Made by a program: the position numbers and the translations under genes | In this document: piece by piece, positions 41,640-52,869 of the stretch | Numbering within the stretch: the stretch's first letter is position 1 | Layout of the letters: every line of letters begins with the position of its first letter | Notes under the pieces: model-generated | The model's database searches: none | Told to the model about the DNA's origin: nothing | Seen by the model: only the letters and a program-made list of their open reading frames with translations | Source: Prorocentrum cordatum | Taxonomy: Eukaryota; Sar; Dinophyceae; Prorocentrales; Prorocentraceae | Assembly (NCBI GenBank): GCA_963575745.1 | Contig: CAUYUJ010017870.1 | Span: forward strand, 15,001-79,000 | DNA: 64,000 nucleotides | Reading direction: 5' to 3'

Positions 41640-42330
41640 TCTCCCCATCCTCCTCAGCTCTTTTTGCGGAGGCTCCTCCTTGGAGAGCCTCTAAGGGCCT
41701 CACAAAAGTTGTTTCGGGCTTTCTGAAGGCCTTCTGAAGGCCTCCTGGGCGTATTCTGGGGGCCTCCGGGGGCTTCCTCGGGCTACCCTGCCTCCAACCG
41801 CCGTCTCCCTGAACGACCGAATCACGATTTGGAATTCTTCGGAGGGTGTCTTTGGGCCATCTTGGGCCGCCATGGGGCTCTCTGAGCGCCATCTTGGACC
41901 CGTGTTGTGCCGTTTTGGGGTTCTCTTGGACTGCCTGGAAGCCCTTTCGGATGGTTGTGGGGCGATTTGGGAGCCTCCCAGGCGGCTTCGGACGCCCAGA
42001 AGACCGCCGTCTTGGAGCGTCGGGAAGCCGAAAAGAGGAGAACCCCAAATTCACCAAAAAACAACAGAAAATAATGATTTTTGCCTAGGGGGGCCTTCTT
42101 GGGAGTGCTCTTGGAGGCCTCTTTGGGACCGTCCTGGAGGCCTCTGAGGCCATCTTGAGGTCACGTCGGCCACTCTTGGAGCGCTCTTGTGCTGTCTTGG
42201 GGGTCTTTGGGACGTCTCCGATGACCGCCCTGATCGCCCCAAGTGTGCTGGGAAAGCTTGGCAAAACGCCTTGCGAGGCCCGGTGGCCGCTTCGAGGCCC
42301 GTTCGGAAGGGCCCCAAAGCCCCAGGAGTC
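41640..42330 (+). repeat. Degenerate CTTGGG/CTCTTGG tract
   Basis: The reverse complement style of the CCAAGAGG tracts: TCTTGGGCC, CTCTTGGAGG, GCCTTCTGAAGG. It ends in a G run at 42339-42353. Confidence 0.6.
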
Positions 42331-42353
42331 CGGCTTTGGGGGGGGGGGGGGGG

Positions 42354-44730
42354 ACGGGTTTTCCCCCCGCCCGGGCTTATAAAAATATAGGAAGAGGAAT
42401 ATGCGAGAGTGTTTAGCCTCGCCCATCTCTTTCCTTCCCTCCCGGGTTCCGAGCAATCCCTCCTTCCTCCCTGGTCTTCCCCGGCCATCTCATCCCCCTT
42501 CCATCTGATGGGGGAACGCTTGCGATGTAGGCACATGCACGGTCCAACGGTGACGGCGCAATCGACTAAACATAACTTTGACCTCACCACTAGGATGTTG
42601 ATCAGACGTGGTATCTACTGCGCCGCCGATGACAGAAGCGTTGCTGCGCGGAGCATGTCTGGGGTCCAATGCGCAATGACATCGGCAATCCTGGCGCGAC
42701 TCGCACCGCACGGGAACCCACAAGGTCGGAACGCACCCACAAACATCCCGACAAACCCATCAGCGCTTGCACCGAAGGGGACCCAGCGAAGGCGGTGAGG
42801 ATTTGAGGACATGCTCCGCCTCGGGTGGGCGGCCGAGTTCCCAGATTCCCAGCACTCATCGTGTGCGCCGAAAAGGGGGGGTCAGGAAGAGGTAGGTTTA
42901 GGCCGGGCGTGCGCTCCTACATGCTGGTTTGGGAGGAAACATTACAAATAGTTGTAGCTCGACAAGGATACCAAATACCAAGATGAAACAAACAAAAAAG
43001 CGCCCCCCAGACTAATGATTGCCTATTTTTATATGTTCCTCCTGTAGAGGGACGCGCCCGACTTACAGGTGGTCAGCGCACCGCGGCCCGAGGCGCGCGC
43101 TAGGACGAGCAGGGGCCAGGGGACGTCCTGAGAGAAGCACTGAAGGGCCATGAGATCAGGGCTCGAGCCAAGCCGTGTCTCAGTACCCGTTTGCTTTCGC
43201 TTCCCCTCTTTTCGGGGGCGCGCAAACATGGATTAGCGATTAGCGATCCATGGATTTGGCGCGCGGTTGCCAAATCCATCGATCGGGGGAGGTGCCGTCC
43301 TCAAAATGCGGCCCGTGCCACCTCGCTCGGCGGTGGAAATCCGAGGTTCCCCATGGACATGGAACCCGTCGCTAATCCACGCCCCATTGACCCATGTTAG
43401 CGATCGCCTGATCGTTCTGCCTTCGCTCCACCTCTGCTGCAAAACTGCATCAAAACGACAACGGCCCACGACATCGCCAACACACCGTTGCGCTCGAGCT
43501 CCGCATGAGATCGAAGAGATGTCCTGGCCCTTGGCCGCGATATCCCTCCTTGTCCTTGAACCCATCCTCGCTGCCCGCGCAGCACGGAGCAGGGGGGAGG
43601 GAGGGATGGGGATGGGGGAAAGAGGACGTGAGGGAAGAGGGATGGAGAACGATGAAGAAGGGAATGGAGGGAGAAAGGAAAAAACGAACGCGAAGGATGA
43701 GTAGAAGAAACAGTGTTTTGGTCGTGGCGCTGGCGGGCGCGAGCGCAACTGCAGAACCGACGGGCCGCGCCGGACACTGGGCGCACCAGAGCGGGTGGAA
43801 AAGCGATGAAGGCCACGGAGTAGAGGGGATGGCGAGTAGAAGAAGCAGTCGAGGTAGGAAAAGGCGAAGCTCTTTGTCTTGCCCCTGGAGTCTTCGCCGC
43901 TGTGGCCCCCCTTCTCTATCCCCCTCCTGCTCCTCGATTTCAGCTTTGCGCGGTCAGCAATATGGCCACATGGAGCTTAGACTTCTCCTCCACCGCCTCC
44001 TCCTCAATATTACCCTCCACCTCGCCCTCCTCAACGCCTCCCGCCTCCGCCTCCCTCTCCTCCCCATCCCCCAACCGTTGTACTTGACCCACGAGTCGGA
44101 CTTGAGGTCTGGCCAGTGCTATCTGCAGAACGAATTACAGATGGCTCCTGGGGGCTTACGTGTTGCAGACCACTGGTTCGAGCCTCCTCGCTCCTCTCAC
44201 CACCACAGGAGGAGGAGGAGAAGGGGAAGTAGGAGCAGGAGAAGAAGGATAAGTAGGAGGTTCTCCCACGTCCCAGTTACCCACGAGCGAGCATCGGAGA
44301 CGGACGCGGAGGGGGGAGGAGGATGAGGGCGGAGAAAGAGACAGAGTGCGACTTGGAAAACAAAGAAAGAAGAAAGTAGAAGAGACACAAAACATAGGAG
44401 GACGACAAGCCCATCCCCTTGCGCATTCACCAAGAGTGAACATGGGGAGTAGGCAGAGAGAGGGGGGGGGGCAGAGACGAACAAGGAACAATAGAAATAC
44501 GGAGAGGGGCGCGAGATCCTGGTGGGAAACAGAAGCCCCTCGAGCCCGACAACTTGCGGGGTTGGCTGCCGCGTGCTATCAGCGACGCGTATCTCAGCTC
44601 CAACGCGATCAGGCAGTCTCCAGCGGGAGGGAGGTAAGGGCGGAGGAGGAGAAAGACGAGGATGGGGAGGTGGAGCGGAATGCGGGGAACGTGGTGGGAG
44701 AGGGGACACATAGCAAACGGTAGAAATTAA
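42354..44730. other. Intergenic stretch with short shared segments, no gene seen
   Basis: 43038-43060 (TCCTCCTGTAGAGGGAC) matches the right end of the element at 50471-50590. 43358-43400 (ACCCGTCGCTAATCCACG) matches 62168-62210. A small dyad GATCCATGGATTTGG / CCAAATCCATCGATC is at 43246-43285. Purine-rich runs occupy 43590-43700. Confidence 0.4.
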
Positions 44731-44857
44731 TATGTTCCGCCGCTGGGGACGCCTGCCCCAGGGCGGCTGGCAACTGTATACCCCGACACGCCACCGCAGG
44801 GATAACAACTTCCCAGCCGCCCTGGGACAAGCGTCCCCGATGGCGGAGCATTTTATG
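44731..44857. mobile_element. Compact hairpin inverted-repeat element
   Basis: ATGTTCCGCCGCTGGGGACG on the left pairs with CGTCCCCGATGGCGGAGCAT on the right. The arms continue with CCCCAGGGCGGCTGG / CCAGCCGCCCTGGGA. It is about 127 bp with arms of about 45 bp and a short loop. It resembles a young MITE, and lies 112 bp downstream of the stop of the glycosyltransferase-like gene. Confidence 0.65.
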
Positions 44858-44968
44858 TTGTGCCGTTTGCCGCCGGCTTGCGGGAAGGGAAGGGCGAGGA
44901 TGCCGAGGAAGGATGATGAAACGGAGGAATTCTCAGCCCCCCCCTGTGGCTGCACAGGGTCAAACATG

Positions 44969-45843
44969 CTATTCTGCGGCAGGCTCAGGAAGCTTGAATG
45001 TCGACGACCTCGCGTTGCTCAAGCAGTCCCTGTACTGCTCCTCGAGTCATGAAGAGGAGGAAGGGGAGGAGGAGGAGGAGGAGGAGGAGGAGGAGGAGGA
45101 GGACGAGGAGGAGGAGGAGGAGGAGGAGGAGGAGGAGGAGGAGGAGGAGGAGGAGGAGGAGGAGGAGGGGGGAACATAGAGGAGAAGGAGGAGCTCCTCG
45201 GTCTTGAGGGGGTGGAACGAAGCGTGGCTGCTGTTGCAGAAGTACCAGGTCGGGTTCGCGTTGAAATCTCCGCGCATGCACTCCCCCTCCGCGAGCACAT
45301 TCTCCTGCGGGCCCGCGGGTTGCAGTCGAAACGAGCGCTATGCTGGCGCGGGGGCGCTGTCAGGCTAATGGGTGAGGAAAGAAGCGGGAAATCTCGGGGC
45401 CCTGACCAGTGTATTTGTTTGTATTTGTTGAGGGTTTGGTCCCTGACTGCCTCGCAGTATAGTGGGAGGGCGATTCAAAGAACTGCACGGAGAAGGGCGA
45501 CTTGGGAACCAGGGAAGGGTACACATTGGCCACCAGGATTGCAAAGCCTAGCTTGGTCACACACCCGCTCCTGCAACTCTGACTGTAAATGAAGATTGGC
45601 TCGCGCTGTGCACGCCTGCATTCGCGCATGCACGCGTATACTCATGCATGCATACATGAATGTACCTGCACAAGTACGGTCGCAAGGGTACGGATGAGCA
45701 AATGTGCACACGTACTCATGTACGCCCTTCCCGGGGCCGCGTCCTGCATGTGCTCGTAGACCCCCAGCTTGGTCAGGCACGACGCAATGAACACGTCCTC
45801 CTTGAGGAGAGAATTCGTCACACCCATCAGCCGATCCCCCTTC
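44969..45843 (-). CDS. Fringe/T-synthase-like glycosyltransferase, C-terminal exons (partial)
   Basis: Three minus-strand exons in phase: 45843-45726, 45337-45197 and 45040-44969 (stop TAG at 44969-44971). They encode LLKEDVFIASCLTKLGVYEH, then GRRSFRLQP, NANPTWYFCNSSHASFHPLK and EEQYRDCLSNARSSTFKLPE. The EDVF-CL-KLGV segment followed by GRRSF and FHPLK resembles the C-terminal part of fringe/core-1 galactosyltransferases (GT31), where the E-D is near the active site. The 5' splice sites are GC (AGG|GCGTAC, intron 45338-45725) and GA (intron 45041-45196). The upstream acceptor is at 45844, but earlier exons with the DXD motif were not found. Family assignment is tentative; exon structure is better supported. 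Confidence 0.5.
45041..45196 (-). mobile_element. CTC-rich intron flanked by an 8-bp direct repeat
   Basis: CGAGGAGC occurs at both boundaries; cutting within it joins KTE to EQYRD in frame. The core is a CTC run of about 115 bp (GAG on the plus strand). Structure, length (156 nt) and GA-AG edges match intron 2 of the LOV kinase (151 nt, repeat GATCGAGGA). Confidence 0.65.
45598..45720 (+). repeat. ATGCATACATG-type short repeats inside an intron
   Basis: Irregular GCATGCA, CATACATG and TGTACGTG words within the 45338-45725 intron of the glycosyltransferase-like gene. Similar word composition recurs at 52240-52380, 57690-57760 and 59400-59445. Confidence 0.5.
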
Positions 45844-45945
45844 CTACGAGTTTCCCTTCCTCTCCCTCATCCTACTCCCTCCCCCCCTCCTTCTCGAGAA
45901 AAAGAAGAAGAAAACGAAAAGTAATAACGCGCGCATCTACATAAG

Positions 45946-46097
45946 CGTTCCGAGGTCTGAGTGGATTTCTTGGGTCGGCGCTGGGCTGGGACCCCTCCCT
46001 GGCGCGCGGAGCACGCCAGGGGCGGCGCCGGAAGCGCCGCAAGGGATGGGAGGGGGGACAGCGCCGTCCCAAGAAATTCGCGCGGGCCTCCGAACGA
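45946..46097. mobile_element. Inverted-repeat family A, copy 4
   Basis: GTTCCGAGGTCTGAGTGGAT on the left pairs with TTCGCGCGGGCCTCCGAACG on the right, with CTGGCGCGCGG / CGCCAGGGGCGGCGCC inside. It lies 103 bp upstream (minus-strand sense) of the glycosyltransferase-like exon starting at 45843, so it may again be an intron. Confidence 0.7.
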
Positions 46098-46199
46098 TGT
46101 ATGTTCATGCCGAGTACAGTTATGACTTCCTTCATCTGATTGCTCTATTCTTCTCCTCCTTCTGCCCCTCACGCTGCATCCGGCCGGCTCTCTTCCCCT

Positions 46200-46259
46200 G
46201 TCCTCCCTCCCTCTCTATCTCTCTCTGTCTCTTCTCTCTCTCTATGTATTGTTTCCCTG

Positions 46260-46305
<46 letters not shown>

Positions 46306-46312
46306 TCGCTCT
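46200..46312 (+). repeat. (CT)n microsatellite
   Basis: Several CT runs; the longest is 46262-46302. Coding frames through it are Leu/Ser artefacts. Confidence 0.9.
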
Positions 46313-46830
46313 TTCTGTCCCTGGCTTACTGTGGCCTTCGGGTCAAAACCAACCCTGGCCTGCTGTGGCCACGGCTCGACGTTCCAAGCGGCCCGGTTCC
46401 ATCAGATCGACCCCGAGCCCAGCCGTGCCCACGAGACCTCAGGGCACGGACGACACGGCGAGGAAACGACGGGGAGAGCGCGCGTCGGGGCGCGCGCATC
46501 TTCCCGCGCGGCCCGCCGGCCACGAAGCTGCGGCCGTCGCTCCCCTGACCCCGATCCTCGGGGGAGGGAGGGCAGGCAGGAGAGGAGCAGGGGAGGCCCA
46601 GGACGGACCACGGGACGACCCCAAACCCGCAGCAGGGGTACCGCTCAAACGAGGAGCGCGCCGACTACGAGGGGTAACCCTCCTCCCCGCTGCCTCCCTC
46701 CCTTCTCCCCCTCCCCTCCTCGCCCTCCCCTCCTCCTCCGCCGGCCCCTCCTCATTCCCTCCCTCGCACCCCTCCTTTGCCGTCGCCTCCTCCTTCTACT
46801 CCGTCGGCTTCTGCCAGGGTGGGCAAGGGG
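46313..46830. other. GC-rich stretch, possible upstream exon not resolved
   Basis: The minus strand contains RSFVAGGPRGKMRAP (about 46548-46504), which could belong to the glycosyltransferase-like gene, but no splice edges or continuous frame support it. The plus strand has CT-rich DNA at 46670-46790. Confidence 0.25.
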
Positions 46831-46976
46831 ATGGGTCGGCGGCGACGGTAGGGGCGAATAGCCCGGGGGCGGGCATTACACGCATTCGCCTGGGAGCCTT
46901 CGCGAAGACATAGATCACCGGCGCACCTGAATACATGTACTGCTCCCCCTGGGCCATTCGCCCCTACCGTCGCCTC
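46831..46976. mobile_element. Inverted-repeat element
   Basis: GGCGACGGTAGGGGCGAATA on the left pairs with ATTCGCCCCTACCGTCGCC on the right, and GCCCGGGGG with CCCCCTGGGC. Total about 146 bp. No second copy was seen. Confidence 0.65.
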
Positions 46977-47062
46977 TAAATGGGAGGCGGGGCAAGGAGA
47001 CAGAAGGCGGAGGGGAACCCTTTGCGGCACTTGCACCTTCAATGAGCTCACTGCCGCCATCC

Positions 47063-47268
47063 CGCTGCAAGCATGCCGCCTCAGACATCTGGCCGAGGAG
47101 CGCTCCGGCGGGGGAGCGAGAGGTCCCTTGCACCAGAAAGCATGACGCAACCCTCGGCCCAATCGTCCGGAGGTTGGCGCCAGCTGTCGGGTGCAAGGGA
47201 CGTCCCGCGATCCCGACGGGGCGCTCCTCAGCCAGATGCCTGCGTCGGCATGCTCGCAACGGGATGTC
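47063..47268. mobile_element. Inverted-repeat element with adjacent 30-bp tandem units
   Basis: GACATCTGGCCGAGGAGCGC pairs with GCGCTCCTCAGCCAGATGCC, and GGTCCCTTGCACC with GGTGCAAGGGACG. Outer AGCATGCCG / CGGCATGCT extends the arms. Directly after it, about 47250-47335, units of GCTCGCAACGGGA and GATGCC recur about every 30 bp. Confidence 0.65.
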
Positions 47269-47490
47269 TGCGACCGCAGGCTCGCAACGGGACGCTTGCG
47301 ACGGCATGCCCGCAGCAGGATGCCGTCGTCGCCTCTGGCCCTCCCCCCCCCCCCCACGGGAGCGCTCCATATTCTCCTGCGAGCGGGCCCGCGCCCCGGG
47401 GCCGCGCGGAGGCAGGGGCGGCGGGGGAGGGCAGGCAGCGGAGTTGCGGGAGCGGGGGGGGGGCGGATGAGGAGCAGGAGGGGCAGAGCG

Positions 47491-47509
<19 letters not shown>

Positions 47510-47532
<23 letters not shown>

Positions 47533-47761
47533 CGCGCGCGCAACACTTCTGACCAGGTCTGGTCCACGGGCGGGTCTGCACGCGCCCCTGCCCGCACCTC
47601 TTCGGCGGGAGGAGCCGCTCGTAGAAACGGGGGTAATGAAAAGCTGCCCTCCTGGCGCCGCCAGGCAAACACTACGACTGGTAAGTAAAGGGGGAGAGGC
47701 GATTCGGGAGTGGCACTCCCCACCTGCGCACTCGTGGCGGAGGAAGGCCCAGGTGTAGCCC

Positions 47762-47800
<39 letters not shown>
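47510..47800 (+). repeat. (GA)n microsatellites
   Basis: GA runs at 47508-47532 and 47765-47798, the first preceded by a TA run. Nothing coding was recognised in between. Confidence 0.9.
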
Positions 47801-47804
<4 letters not shown>

Positions 47805-49254
47805 AAGACCCCCCCCCAGTGGAGGGCGGCCCCGTCCGGACCCGGGCATTGCCAGGGCACCCCCCGCAGGTCGAGCTGGCGGGGTGGTCGGCGCAGCCGG
47901 GGCGCTGGAGGCCCGCGGGGTTCAACTAAAGCCATGCCTCCGGCAGGGGGGCGGTGTGGGGTGCGGGGGTGCGGGGCGCCCGGTGATTGCGTGTGCCACG
48001 GCTTTCCCTTCGGGGACCAGGGCAGGCCGAGGGGGATCGGCCCTTCCAGGTGCCCCGCCCCGGCCTCGCTGCGGGGCCCCCTGGTCCTGCCGAGCCGCCC
48101 CTTCTTCTTCCCCCCGTTCTTGCTCCCTCTCGGCCTCCCCCCTCTCTCCGCCCTGCCCCCTCCTCTCCCCCCGTGCGGCTTGGCGTGGTTGGGGGCTGGT
48201 CTCGCACCGTCGGGCCCGCCACGCGGGCGCCCTCCCCCCCGTTCTGCCCCTCGTCGCCGGGCCCGTGGCGGGGGGCGGGCACCGCGCCGCCTGCACGATG
48301 CCTGCGGGGCAGGCGCCCCTCCCGCACGTCTGCGTGGCGCACGTCGCTGCGCGCGTGCCTGCCGCGCCCGCTGCGGGCCGGCCGTCGGCCGGGGGTCGGA
48401 GGGGCGCGGGCCGTGCGAGGCGCGCAGGGCGCCCGAGCGCGGCCAAGGCCATGCGTTCGCCCTCCTCCCCCACAAGAGGGGGCGCCTGGACGCCTCCAGC
48501 GGCCTCCCAGGGGCCTCTGGAGGCCTCCGCAGGATGTCGCTCGGCGCCGCCGCGGCCGCTGCGGAAGCTACGGCCGCCGCCGCCGGCATCGTCGCCGTCG
48601 TCAGGGCAGGCAAAACGACCGATGGCGCCGGCCCGCGGGCCGATGTTCGAAGACCAAGCGGGGGGAGGTGAGGGGTAAGGCCACCTTGGAGCGCTCTCGT
48701 CATATCTGTCAGACGACCCCTCCCAACCATCCCTTTGCGCTGATGTTTTCGCTATCCGCCGACGGGTGTAATAGCGGCCTTGGAACCATCAAAGGACCCC
48801 ATTTTGTAATTCGCAATGACAGAAGGGAGATGCGTACATTGGAGGAGGAGGTGGCAGATAACCAGGATGATGATCAGGAGGAGAAGGAGGAGGAGGAGGA
48901 GGAGGAAAAAGAGGGGGGGGAGGAGGACACGTTCAAGACTCAGCAACGATGTCTGAACACACCCTCCCTCCAAGCTCCCTCTTCATAAGCCCCTACAAAG
49001 ATTCAGTTGCACAGAACGAAGTGCCTCATGGGGGGATAGCCGTGTACAAATCCCGAAGCGTGCCAAAACACCGTGCTCAGGACTTCAACGTCACGAGTCA
49101 ACTTGACTGTTGCGCCTTGACGATGCTGGAATGCGCCAAAACATTATTCCTGAGACTTCAAAGCCACGAATCAAAATAGTTCATGCACACCGACAATCCT
49201 GAATCGTTCCCGAACACCATTTATGGTACGTTAACCATGATAACAATTGTCATT
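47801..49254. other. GC-rich, then mixed stretch; no gene recognised
   Basis: 47800-48660 is very GC-rich with open frames on all strands. 48670-48790 (CTCTCGTCATATCTGTCAGA, TGCGCTGATGTTTTCG) resembles 63370-63480. 48839-48925 is GGA-rich. Confidence 0.4.
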
Positions 49255-49660
49255 CTTGCAACATGTTCAAACGAATGCGCGTGGTGCTGAGGCGAGAGCC
49301 ACACTTTGAAGAGGAACCGTCCTCAATCCGTGAAGCTCTTGCAAACTGTGACACCGAATGTGCGCGGCGCGATGGGGAGAGCCATATTGTGAAAACGAGC
49401 CGCCCTCAATCCGCGAAGCTCTTTACACTTTTGAAAAGACGAGTATGCGCGGCGCGCCCTCAATCCGTGAAATCCTCGCAAAATATTAAAAAGAATGCGC
49501 GCAGCGCTAAGGCGGAAGCCACATGTTGAAAACCATCCGTTCTCAATCCGTGAACCTCTTGTATTTGCAATGTTTCAAGACGAGTGTGCGCGGCGCTACT
49601 GCGAGAACCACATTCTGGAAACGGCCCGCCCTCCATCTCTGAAACGTGTTGCCGGCTTGT
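49255..49660 (+). repeat. Diverged tandem repeat, CTCAATCCGTGAA-type
   Basis: CCTCAATCCGTGAAGCTCTT and variants recur at about 49321, 49405, 49459 and 49540. GTGCGCGGCGC and GAGAGCCACAT words between them recur in the same order. Unit length varies from about 54 to 87 bp. Confidence 0.6.
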
Positions 49661-50470
49661 AAACTTGAGGAGCATAAAAGGTAAGGAAATCTCCGGCGAA
49701 ACGGCCAGCCCGCCCTTCCGACTGGCCTCGGGGTGCGACGGGGCGGAGTTATTCATAAGGGGATGAGGAGGAGGAGTCCAGTCCAGTCCAGCCCGCTCCT
49801 GGAAGTCCGAGTGTCCCGAAAAAGCCGCTACTCTAGACTTCTGAGCGTCGCTTCTGCGACAGTCTACTCTCACGGAACCGTTTCTAGGCCCACACATCCT
49901 CTCGAGCGCCGCTCGCACTGCCCCTCCAGGGCGACCACCGTTTGGGCGCGCACACCTGGTGGATACCCCTGGGGGGCCAGCGATTCACCCTGAGCCATCA
50001 CCCGTCCCACCCGCCCCACCCCCCCCACGCCCACAAGCTGGCTGGAGGAGGAAGAGGGAGGGGGGGGGAGGAAGGAATCTTTCGCCGTCGCAGCATTGCA
50101 ACCTCGACCATCCAAGCGTCGCGGGCTCCTCCCGGCTGACTGGGAAAGGCTAGAACCATCCATCTGATCCTGCGGTCGACCGCCAATAGCTCAGCGCCCT
50201 CGGCCTGCACGTCCGCACGTGGACAAGCCAAATGCAAGCGAGGATCGGGGATCGAGCTCGACTGGAGCTGCGGCGCCACCTGGGGCTCTCGATTGGAGCC
50301 GCGCGAGTGCGGAGGTCAGCATTCGCAGAGACAGCGGGGACGGGAACGGGATGAGGAGGAGGTTCGAGTATCGAAGCTCGGGGCTGCTTCCCACCCCCCT
50401 CCCTCGGGGGGTGGGAGGGGGGGGCGAGGGGCGCCACCAGTCGGGCGTTGCCGAAGGTGTCCCTGGCCTT
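49661..50470. other. No gene seen
   Basis: GC-rich mixed sequence. G runs lie at 50059-50070 and 50410-50425. Frames on both strands are unsupported. Confidence 0.4.
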
Positions 50471-50590
50471 AAGTCGGGCCTGTCCTCCTACAGGGGGATC
50501 TTGGCCGAAAAATCGAAAACAGTCAAAAAATACTCCAAAATGGTAAACAACTATTTTTGAATACTCCTCCTGTAGAGGGACAGCCCCTGG
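50471..50590. mobile_element. Small terminal-inverted-repeat element
   Basis: GGGCCTGTCCTCCTACAGGG on the left pairs with CCTCCTGTAGAGGGACAGCCC-type on the right. The AT-rich inside (AAAATCGAAAACAGTC) contrasts with its surroundings. A solo right end is at 43038-43060. Confidence 0.6.
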
Positions 50591-50744
50591 GTAATCCTGG
50601 CCCACGGTGCCCCCAAGATTTCGGAGCCCAGGTGGTCTCCGGAGCACCCCTCGCGAGGCCCCGAGGGCCCCAGAGGTTTCCACAGTGGCGCAGTGAACCT
50701 GTCCCGACCCCAGTCAGGGGACAGCTTCCTATTGCATGGGCGCG

Positions 50745-51022
50745 TTGCGTGGCATTGCTCGGCATTGCTTAGCTTGGCATTACTGGGCAGTGCACTGCAT
50801 TGCTTGGCAGACCAAGGAACCAAGGAATCAGGACCAAGGAAATCCTGGCCAAGGGAACAGGGAACCAAGACAAAAAAAAACAAGGAACCAAGACCAAGAA
50901 ACAGAGGAACCAGCACTAAGGAACCAAAGAGCAAAGACCAAAGAGCCGAGGAACCGAGACCATGGAACCGAGGAACCAAGACCAAGGAGCCAAGGAACCA
51001 AGACCCACGGAACCAAGGCAAC
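50745..51022 (+). repeat. GCATTGCTTGG then GGAACCAAGACC short tandem repeats
   Basis: 50748-50812 repeats GGCATTGC/ACTGCATTGC words. 50813-51022 repeats AAGGAACCAAGACC and variants about every 10-15 bp. A related GGGGAACCAAGAGGACAAG array is at 57100-57260. Confidence 0.7.
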
Positions 51023-51067
51023 GCCTTGTACGGACACGTGACCAGGGAAAGAAACCCCTCATGCAAG

Positions 51068-51330
51068 GCCCAAGAGGGAGGCGTCCAGGAGGGGGAAGTC
51101 GCAAATCATGGCCCGAGGCACGTGCGCGGTCCAGGAGGTTTCCAGGGGAAGTGCTGAAATCAGATGAGGGGTCACGAAGCCCAGGGAGAGATCATGGCCC
51201 TGGCCATGGCCATGATATCACCTCCCCCATGGACCTGAAATATCATGGCCATGGCCATGGTCATGGCCTGAAATATCATGGCCCTGGCCATGATATCCAC
51301 CTCCCCCATTGTCATCACACCCCTCTTCGA
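51068..51330. mobile_element. Family D element, copy 4, expanded by CATGGC repeats
   Basis: Left half GGCCCAAGAGGGAGGCGTCC, AAATCATGGCCCGAGGCACG and TGCGCGGTCCAG; right end CATTGTCATCACACCCCTC. Between them, 51190-51300 holds repeated ATGGCCATGGCCATG and GATATCACCTCCCCCAT palindromic words that lengthen it by about 75 bp relative to other copies. Confidence 0.6.
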
Positions 51331-51904
51331 CGGACGCCTTTCGGGTTTCGGGCCATCTCTGGTGGCCGTTCAGGACGAGCCGAGAACCCCCTGAAAGCCC
51401 GCGGAAAGGCGCAGCTGCCGGAGAGCACCCCGAGGCTTGCAAACGGCCGGGAACCGACGAATACGTCACACCACCTCGTACCCTCGAGCCCTCGCAATCA
51501 TCACCCTCCCCCCTCTGGCCGCCCGGGAAGGGGCAGCCGGCTCCTGCCCAGGGCGCTCGCACTGCGCGTTCCCGGTGGCGTAGATCTCCACGGCGCGGCG
51601 CGATATCACCTGGGGGGGCGCGGGGCGCGGGTGCGGCGGGCGGGCGTCGCGGGGGTGCGGCCTTCACTGAGCTGGCGCGTGCTTGCCCTTGCACGAACTG
51701 TTCCCCTTCCGCTCTGCCAACGACGCGATACCAAAGATTGGGATGCGACTGGGGAGTCGGCATGCTGCCCTGCGAAACCGTCATCATCCCTTCCTCCCGG
51801 GTGAAGCGAAGAGGCTGGGCCCTTGCTCCCCATCTCTGCTCAGCTCTCTCGCACTGTACGCTCTGGCTGCGCTCATCGTCCTGCTTCTCCCCACTCTCGG
51901 CCCC

Positions 51905-52015
51905 TCTGCGCCTCCTCGTCTCCTGCTCCTCCTCCCCCTCCTCCTCCTCCTCCTCCTCCCCCTCCTCCACCTCCTGCTCCTCCTCCTCCTCCTCCTCCTT
52001 CTCCTCCTCCTCTGG
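51905..52015 (+). repeat. (CTC)n tract
   Basis: Imperfect CTC run. On the plus strand it is preceded by a hydrophobic frame (ALYALAALIVLLL, about 51850) and followed by a frame with GC-rich third positions (ASIGPCKPSLQFFKNIPS, about 52086). These could be exons around a CTC-rich intron, but no clear splice pair was found. Confidence 0.6.
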
Positions 52016-52387
52016 CCACGACTCCACCGGAGGTCACATGTGGAACCGCGGACACAGGAGCAAATGCGACGAGAGCGCTGCCTGGCCTCGATCGGACCGT
52101 GCAAGCCGAGCTTACAGTTCTTCAAGAACATCCCGTCCTGGACCAAGTGGTCCTCTACGGGTCCCATGCTCGGGAGACATTGACCAAGAGTGAGAGCATT
52201 CGAAGTGCACAACATAAATGCGTGCGCAACCAGCTGTGCCTGTGAACATATGCGTGCATACATGCACATTTCTACATACGTGTGTGCAGACAAACTTACA
52301 TACACACATGATTGACATACACACATGCCGACAGACGTGTACATGCATGTGTAAACATATATATATATATGTATATATATACACACT

Positions 52388-52545
52388 AGATCCATCGCGC
52401 GCGCTTCGCGCGCGCTCAGGTTCAAGCAGGCCCCAGGCCTTGACGAATTCACTGCTCCACTGAAGTAGTGGACCACAGTCCACGCATACCAATCTGCATT
52501 CCGAAAAGCCTTCGAGGAAAATGGTTGTGTGGGGGGGGGGGGCGG
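52388..52545 (-). other. Possible coding remnant beside a CGCGCG hairpin
   Basis: The minus strand reads FRNADWYAWTVVHYFSGAV in one frame with reasonable third positions. The adjacent GCGCGCTTCGCGCGC hairpin and its flank recur at 59372-59440. Too short to assign. Confidence 0.2.
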
Positions 52546-52619
52546 AGGCCGTATGAACAGGGTTCCCAGAAGGCCTTCTGGGAGCATGGCTTTGGGGCGT
52601 CTTGGGGAGCCTGTTGGGG

Positions 52620-52623
52620 CGTG

Positions 52624-52699
<76 letters not shown>
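52620..52699 (+). repeat. (GTC)n microsatellite
   Basis: Pure GTC run, a close match in kind to 38303-38354. Confidence 0.95.
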
Positions 52700-52702
<3 letters not shown>

Positions 52703-52869
52703 GTTGCTACGACCCATTCCCGAACCTGACCTTGGGGGTGGCCTAACCTGGCGCAGCCCCGATCGGCAACAGACCCGACACGTTCTGTCCAAACTGAACG
52801 CCAGGTTCGCATGCGCCCAGCACGAAGGGACGGTAGCTGCGGTCGCCAGTTGTCTCGCGCCGAGTCCGT

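Noticed and set aside
46752-47925. Long minus-strand frames around the GA microsatellites
   Set aside because: They contain poly-Leu/Ser from GA runs and inverted-repeat elements; no motif and no splice support.
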